A stretch of 64,000 nt of DNA. Origin: DATARH01 sp036268425 (lineage in GTDB: Bacteria > Pseudomonadota > Alphaproteobacteria > ATCC43930 > CGMCC-115725). The notes beneath the pieces are model-generated. The model saw only the letters and a list, made by a program, of their open reading frames with translations. It searched no databases and was not told where the DNA came from. The DNA lies in the NCBI GenBank assembly GCA_036268425.1, contig DATAUE010000179.1, positions 334,142 through 398,141 on the forward strand, read 5' to 3'. The translations under genes and the position numbers were made by a program. Of the stretch, positions 59,354 through 64,000 are shown piece by piece (position 1 is the first letter of the stretch; each line of letters starts with the position of its first letter).

Positions 59354-60871
59354 CTACTCGGCCAAATGTGCTGAAGGTGCCGCATTTGTGATAAAGGAAC
59401 CTGCCGCGGGATTTGCGATGTCAACCTTGACGACGTCACCTGGCAGGAGTGCAGTTGTCTCTTTTGCGGCTAATACAGCCAATTGGCCGTCTACCCGCCT
59501 GGTGATAATCAGACGCGGCGTTCCGCCGATCGCCGATCCCGTGCCAGAGCCGCTCTCCAATGTCTCGATGACCGCCTGCGTTGCCGTCGTCTCATAGTTC
59601 AGGGCCAACTGCTCCTGTCGCGTTGCAGCGAGGTCGGTCTCAATGGCAACGAAATGATCCCGTTCAAGTTTGGCTCGTGCCGCTTGTTGCTCGATAACAC
59701 GACGTTGAGCCTGCGCAAAAGCGACCCGAAAATCCTCCCGGCGCCCGGCAAGCTCGCCAATCTCAATTTCGACGTCCAAGATCCGGTGCTGCGGGATACT
59801 GCCGCGCTGGGCTACCACTTGTAGCTGCTGCAGATTGCTGTTCTTTTTTGATAGCAAATCGTTGAGCTGTTCGAGGCGTAACTTTTGCGCATCTACGTCC
59901 ATCTTGGCCACGTCGACTTGACGGTCCGCGAGCGCCAATTGTTGACGGTAATTCTCACTTTCTGCCTTGAATGTAGCCCGAGCGGCGTCGACGACGTTTG
60001 TCAGTGGATCGCGCGCGCCGGCCCGAGCGAGCTTTGCAACGATGTCGGGTGGCACTGAAATACTTGCGGCCTGGGTTTGTTGGGCAACAAGCTCGGCCTC
60101 TTTGATCAGCAAACGGTCCTGCTTGGCTTTCTCGAGCTGATAGCGACTGGTCTCGCGAATATCTTCTATCGCTTTCGATGTATCGGATGTGCCGCGATCG
60201 ATGCCTCCGGCCGTGGCAATCGCTTGCATCAGGTACATACCAGGCAGATACTTAAAGCTCCCGGCAGCGCGCACCGCGCCGACAACGTAAACCGGCAGCC
60301 GATCGATAAAGGAAATGTGGACGTCGGTTGCCCGATGCATGACACGCTGGTACAGCGTCGCCAAGTCTGCGCCCAGCGCCGTCAAAGACTTCCCGGCCGC
60401 TACGACTTGGCCGAGCTTCGGAACATCCAGACTGCCGGCGTCATCAACTGTGAATTCCCCGGACAGATCCATGCGGGGGAACACCACGGTAATCGTTTGG
60501 TCCGTGTTTCCTTCACTTGTCCCGAGGTCGACGCCACCGGTCTCAAAAAAGGCAACCTTTAGGCGATCGCCATGCGAGACAACCTCGCTGTGTTGGCTTT
60601 CACTGCCTGCCACTCTCTCAATCGATTTTACGGCGGTGTCGGGCGCGACTGCGGGCAAATGCGATGTCGACCGGAAACTGGGACGTGACGGCATCGTTGA
60701 CACCAACCTTGTCCACGTATCCGAAAGTTGCTGAATGCCACTGGTCAGGCGCGCCGACGGAATAAAGCCCGCAAGAGAAACACCAGCGACCACGATTGTG
60801 AGCAGAATGAGGGCGAGTGATTTCGTAACCACCCGAGATTGCCAGTATTCTCCGACTGATCGCGCTTTCAT
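59354..60871 (-). CDS. Polysaccharide export protein with SLBB and coiled coil (ExoF/Wza-like)
   Basis: A 505-residue protein with one N-terminal membrane helix (residues about 18-38). A polysaccharide export (Poly_export/OPX) beta domain (about 140-190, DLSGEFTVDDAGSLDVPKLGQV) and an SLBB domain (VYVVGAVRAAGSFKYLPGMYLM, about 210) precede a long coiled coil (about 290-440, EQLNDLLSKKNSNLQQLQVV). ExoF of Sinorhizobium has a related layout. It likely forms the periplasmic/outer export channel part, replacing PelB/PelC. The start ATG 60871 is 55 bases after the glmS stop. Confidence 0.85.
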   Translation of the reverse strand: MKARSVGEYWQSRVVTKSLALILLTIVVAGVSLAGFIPSARLTSGIQQLSDTWTRLVSTMPSRPSFRSTSHLPAVAPDTAVKSIERVAGSESQHSEVVSHGDRLKVAFFETGGVDLGTSEGNTDQTITVVFPRMDLSGEFTVDDAGSLDVPKLGQVVAAGKSLTALGADLATLYQRVMHRATDVHISFIDRLPVYVVGAVRAAGSFKYLPGMYLMQAIATAGGIDRGTSDTSKAIEDIRETSRYQLEKAKQDRLLIKEAELVAQQTQAASISVPPDIVAKLARAGARDPLTNVVDAARATFKAESENYRQQLALADRQVDVAKMDVDAQKLRLEQLNDLLSKKNSNLQQLQVVAQRGSIPQHRILDVEIEIGELAGRREDFRVAFAQAQRRVIEQQAARAKLERDHFVAIETDLAATRQEQLALNYETTATQAVIETLESGSGTGSAIGGTPRLIITRRVDGQLAVLAAKETTALLPGDVVKVDIANPAAGSFITNAAPSAHLAE

Positions 60872-60925
60872 CTCACCACCGGAAATACGAGAGACTTGCT
60901 GTTTGTATTCATTAGGGCGATGCGC

Positions 60926-62749
60926 CTATTCCACGGTTACTGATTTCGCCAGATTGCGCGGCTGATCAACGTCTGTGCCCTTAACGAGCGCAACGTGGTA
61001 GGCCAGCAACTGAAGAGGCAGGGCATAGAGGATTGGCGCCAGGAAGGGATCGATTGTTGGTACTTCAATTACTTTGTGGGCAGTCGTGCCGGCGGCGTCG
61101 CGGCCAGCTGCATCGGTCAGCAGGATCACGCGTCCGCCGCGCGCCGCTGCCTCCTGAGCGTTCCCGATGGTTTTTTCAAACAGTGGTCCCGAGGGCGCAC
61201 ATATGATTATCGGCACCCCTTCTGCAATCAACGCAATGGGACCGTGCTTCATCTCGCCCGCCGCATAACCATCGGCGTGGATGTAGCTGATCTCCTTAAG
61301 CTTTAGGGCACCCTCCAGAGCCAACGGGTACATCGCGCCGCGACCGAGATAGAGCACATCCCGTGCCTCGGCCAATTCACGAGAGACCGCGGTGATCGCG
61401 TCCTCACTCTTCAGCAGAGCGGCCGCGGCCGCCGGCAACTCGTAAAGGGCATCGATCAGCTGGTTTCTGCGCGCCGGTTCAATCGTACCGCGCTTCGTCG
61501 CCAGATCGAGGGTCAGGCAGGCGAATACGGTTAGTTGCGACGTGAACGCCTTAGTCGACGCTACCCCTATCTCTGGGCCCGCAAAGGTTGGAAGTACGGT
61601 GTCGACTTCCCGCGCCATTGCGCTTTCCGGCTGGTTAACGATTGCCAGAGTGTGCTGACCTTGGGATTTTGTGTAGCGCAGTGCCGCTAACGTGTCGATT
61701 GTCTCGCCTGACTGCGACACAAACAATGCGACGCCACCGGGAGACATCGGTGGTTCGCGATAGCGAAACTCGCTGGCGACATCGATATCGACCGGTACGC
61801 GGGCAACCGATTCGAGCCAGTATTTTCCGACCATCCCAGCGTAAAACGCGGTGCCGCAACCCGAAATCGTGAACCTCGGCTGCTCGGCCAGATTTATGTC
61901 GTGATTCGGCAGCGTGATTTCACGTTTTGAAGGATTAACGTACTGCTGGATCACCTCACCGATCACGGCGGGCTGCTCGAAAATTTCTTTCTGCATAAAA
62001 TGTTTGTAACCACCCTTGTCAACAACCGCGCCTGAAAGCCGGATCTTGCTTAGCTGGCGTTCCACTGGCTGATTTTGGGCGTCGAATATCTTTGCACTGT
62101 GTTCCGTTAGTACGGCCCAGTCGCCATCTTCGAGATAAGATATGCGGTCGGTAAAGGGCGCTAGCGCCAGCGCGTCGGATCCGAGGAACATTTCGCCATC
62201 CCCGTACCCGATCGCTATCGGGCTGCCGCGGCGCGCGCCGATCAGCAGGTCCGGGCGTCCGGCGAAAATGATCGCCAAAGCAAACGCGCCGTCGAGCCGG
62301 GACAAGGTCGCCGGCACGGCCTCGTGCGGCGGCAGCTGACGGTCGAGATAATACGCCAGCAAATGTGCCACCGCTTCGGTGTCGGTGTCGGTTTCGAAGC
62401 GACGGCCGGTTTCCTCAAGCTCTGCGCGCAAGGGCAGAAAATTTTCAATGATTCCGTTGTGTACCAGCGCTACCCGCTCGTTGGCGTGAGGATGGGCGTT
62501 TAGCTCATTTGGACGCCCGTGGGTTGCCCACCGCGTGTGGCCAATCCCAACTGTGCCGCACAGCGGCTCACGCTGTAGACGCGCCCTCAGGTTCTCTAAC
62601 TTACCCTCCGCGCGACGCCGACCGATGTCCCCATCGACCAGCGTAGCGACACCAGCGGAGTCGTAGCCGCGGTATTCGAGCCGCTTCAGTGCGTCCATTA
62701 TGGAGGGTACAACAGGCTTGTTACTAATGACGCCGATAATGCCGCACAT
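60926..62749 (-). CDS. glmS: Glutamine-fructose-6-phosphate aminotransferase
   Basis: A 607-residue enzyme that makes glucosamine-6-phosphate from fructose-6-phosphate and glutamine, the first committed step of amino-sugar synthesis. N-terminal glutamine amidotransferase domain with catalytic Cys (MCGIIGV, Cys2 after Met removal), NHPH... HTRWATHG and two SIS domains (SQSGETIDT at about 355, LGRGAMYPLALEGALKLKE). The first gene of the minus-strand run; it supplies HexN precursors for the locus and/or cell wall. A second glmS elsewhere cannot be excluded. Confidence 0.95.
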   Translation of the reverse strand: MCGIIGVISNKPVVPSIMDALKRLEYRGYDSAGVATLVDGDIGRRRAEGKLENLRARLQREPLCGTVGIGHTRWATHGRPNELNAHPHANERVALVHNGIIENFLPLRAELEETGRRFETDTDTEAVAHLLAYYLDRQLPPHEAVPATLSRLDGAFALAIIFAGRPDLLIGARRGSPIAIGYGDGEMFLGSDALALAPFTDRISYLEDGDWAVLTEHSAKIFDAQNQPVERQLSKIRLSGAVVDKGGYKHFMQKEIFEQPAVIGEVIQQYVNPSKREITLPNHDINLAEQPRFTISGCGTAFYAGMVGKYWLESVARVPVDIDVASEFRYREPPMSPGGVALFVSQSGETIDTLAALRYTKSQGQHTLAIVNQPESAMAREVDTVLPTFAGPEIGVASTKAFTSQLTVFACLTLDLATKRGTIEPARRNQLIDALYELPAAAAALLKSEDAITAVSRELAEARDVLYLGRGAMYPLALEGALKLKEISYIHADGYAAGEMKHGPIALIAEGVPIIICAPSGPLFEKTIGNAQEAAARGGRVILLTDAAGRDAAGTTAHKVIEVPTIDPFLAPILYALPLQLLAYHVALVKGTDVDQPRNLAKSVTVE

Positions 62750-62945
62750 CTGCTCAGCCTTACCTTTAATGTACGTTCACAAACCGTACGCGCTCTTAAC
62801 TGCACTTCCCTCGACCGTGCCGCGGAACCGTTTGTCGCGATTTTACCCGGAGCATTTAACGAGGATCAGGACTGCAAAGACGGCATTCAAGATCGCGCTA
62901 ACGCAGTGAACATGCCGTAGACGAGGATTGATCGGTAGGTGGCCA

Positions 62946-62961
62946 ACGGGAGATCACCCGT
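62946..62961. repeat. 16-base motif, first copy
   Basis: ACGGGAGATCACCCGT, with palindromic ends ACGGG/CCCGT. A second copy, ACCGGATATCACCCGT, lies at 63114-63129, 168 bases away; 14 of 16 bases agree. The spacing and symmetry suggest a shared operator between the divergent glmS and RTX promoters. Confidence 0.5.
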
Positions 62962-63113
62962 AATGTGTAGGCTTCATCCAAAGGGGTGAACCGGGTCCAC
63001 ACGACTCCGCTCCAAAATCGTGCACTGTCACCTGGTTTGCGGCTCTGAGCTGAATCTGGATCAGCGCTGCTCTGGGTCTAAAAATCGGCCTACCACCAAA
63101 GAGAACCTCACCA

Positions 63114-63129
63114 ACCGGATATCACCCGT
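63114..63129. repeat. 16-base motif, second copy
   Basis: ACCGGATATCACCCGT, the second copy of the motif at 62946-62961. It lies 130 bases before the RTX start codon, within a plausible regulatory range. Confidence 0.5.
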
Positions 63130-63258
63130 TTGACCGATTGCCGGCGCAATAAGGCGAGTGCGACATTTGTCACGAGCGGCTTTTAAACGCCGCCTCAGAT
63201 GTTAAACGATCCGTAGTAACCAGTGCCGAGCGGCAGGCTAGGAAGCGGAACCACTTAC

Positions 63259-64000
63259 ATGGCAATTGTAATTAACGGGACGAGTGGCTCTGACCTCATC
63301 GATAAGCGGGGCACATCGGATGACTATATAATCAACGCCGGTGCGGGGAATGACACTGTCTATGGTGGCGACGGCAATGACATTCTTAATGGCGGCACCG
63401 GAAACGACACGCTGACCGGCGGCGCCGGCAACGATATTTATTACGTCGACTCGGCAGCCGATGTCGTCATCGAGGCGCCGGGGGGCGGGATTGACAAGGT
63501 TTTTGCGAGCGTCAACTACACGCTGCAAGCCGGTCAGGAGATCGAGCTGCTGGCCGCCATTGCGGGAGCGACCGGTCTCGTCCTCACTGGCAACGACTTG
63601 AGCAATACGATTATCGGCGGCGCCGGCAACGACACGCTGAACGATGGCGCCGGCAACGACACGCTGAACGGCGGCGCCGGCGACGACACGATGGCCGGTG
63701 GCGCCGGCAACGATGTTTATTACGTCGACTCGGCGGCGGATGTCGTCATCGAGGCGCCGGGGGGCGGGACCGATAAGGTTTTTGCGAGCGTCAACTACAC
63801 GCTGCAAGCCGGCCAGGAGATCGAGGTGCTGGCCGCCAATGCCGGCGCGATCGGCGCGTCCGGTCTCGTCCTCACTGGCAACGACTTGAGCAATACGATT
63901 ATCGGCGGCGCCGGCAATGACACGCTGAACGATGGTGCCGGCAACGACACGCTGAATGGCGGCGCCGGCGACGATACGATGGCCGGCGGCGCCGGCAACG
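63259..64000 (+). CDS. RTX (hemolysin-type calcium-binding) repeat protein, 3' end outside the window
   Basis: The frame from ATG 63259 (AGGAAGCGG upstream) is open to the right edge: 247 visible residues, beginning MAIVINGTSGSDLIDKRG. It is full of GGxGxDxxx nonapeptides (GGDGNDILNGGTGNDTLTGG and so on) that bind calcium once outside the cell. These alternate with a second, conserved block (NDIYYVDSAADVVIEAPGGG, FASVNYTLQAGQEIELLA), giving a 93-96-residue unit repeated almost exactly. Such proteins are secreted by a type I system (not in window). No catalytic domain is visible in the seen part. Confidence 0.9.
   Translation, partial: MAIVINGTSGSDLIDKRGTSDDYIINAGAGNDTVYGGDGNDILNGGTGNDTLTGGAGNDIYYVDSAADVVIEAPGGGIDKVFASVNYTLQAGQEIELLAAIAGATGLVLTGNDLSNTIIGGAGNDTLNDGAGNDTLNGGAGDDTMAGGAGNDVYYVDSAADVVIEAPGGGTDKVFASVNYTLQAGQEIEVLAANAGAIGASGLVLTGNDLSNTIIGGAGNDTLNDGAGNDTLNGGAGDDTMAGGAGN

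Larger units (their letters stand above)
62750..63258. other. Divergent intergenic region between glmS and the RTX gene
   Basis: A 509-base spacer without a convincing gene (only shadow frames). It contains a small inverted repeat GTACG-N9-CGTAC (62771-62789, 22 bases before glmS) and two copies of a 16-base motif. It should hold the divergent promoters of glmS and the RTX-repeat gene. Other sequence here is unremarkable. Confidence 0.7.

Noticed and set aside
63238..63807. Minus-strand frame made of RVVAGA-type repeats
   Set aside because: It is the antisense of the RTX repeats; the plus strand encodes the typical GGxGxDxxx calcium-binding pattern.
63400..64000. Possible CRISPR-like array from the regular repeats
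   Set aside because: The repeats are long (279-288 bp), adjacent and coding, with no short repeat/unique spacer alternation.

Overview
The window comes from a GC-rich alphaproteobacterium, most likely of the Rhizobiales/Rhodospirillales kind. The evidence is a DUF1013 (TrcR-type) cell-cycle regulator paired with a DUF1192 gene, a perfect TTAA-N7-TTAA CtrA-type box, a Rhodobacter-type PmtA phosphatidylethanolamine methyltransferase, a glnE-bcp-DUF455 string, many periplasmic-binding-protein transport systems, and a class III cyclase fused to TPRs. Genes are dense on both strands. Many are translationally coupled by ATGA or GTGA overlaps.

Layout. 1-10.1 kb: end of an MFS transporter, a UbiD-type decarboxylase, PmbA, a crotonase and a MaoC hydratase, then a complete branched-chain-type ABC importer (livG-F-binding protein-H-M) on the minus strand. 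10.2-14.7 kb: hisI, an adenylate cyclase with TPRs, a MazEF pair and a HisD-family dehydrogenase. 14.9-18.05 kb: tRNA-Ser(TGA) with a degraded integrated element at its 3' end (frameshifted serine recombinase, a small partner gene, a frameshifted unknown gene and an intact unknown partner). 18.2-24.5 kb: trcR/DUF1192, a CtrA box and terminator, two tandem five-heme cytochromes, a secreted protein, a prepilin peptidase and a glycine-zipper lipoprotein. 24.6-41.9 kb: housekeeping and catabolic genes, including an amidase, an SRAP protein, two FAH-family enzymes, a sugar-acid cluster (FAH + DHRS6-like SDR + UxaA-type dehydratase), PmtA, a double cold-shock protein and two solute-binding proteins. 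41.9-49.1 kb: glnE, a giant AsmA/YhdP-like envelope protein and a dienelactone hydrolase.

49.2-62.7 kb is the most unusual part: a single minus-strand run of glmS, an ExoF/Wza-like export protein, a sugar nucleotidyltransferase, an NDP-sugar reductase, PelD-, PelE-, PelF- and PelG-like proteins, a LegB-type 4,6-dehydratase, a TPR protein and a GH114 (PelA hydrolase-like) lipoprotein. It looks like a Pel exopolysaccharide machine that lacks PelC, the PelB barrel, the PelA deacetylase and the PelD GGDEF domain. It has gained a polysaccharide co-polymerase/OPX-type protein and a nucleotide-6-deoxysugar pathway. Divergent from glmS and running off the right edge is a repeat-rich RTX (calcium-binding) protein gene that could encode a secreted matrix protein.

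All functional calls are from reading the sequence and knowledge of the families; no database search was run.
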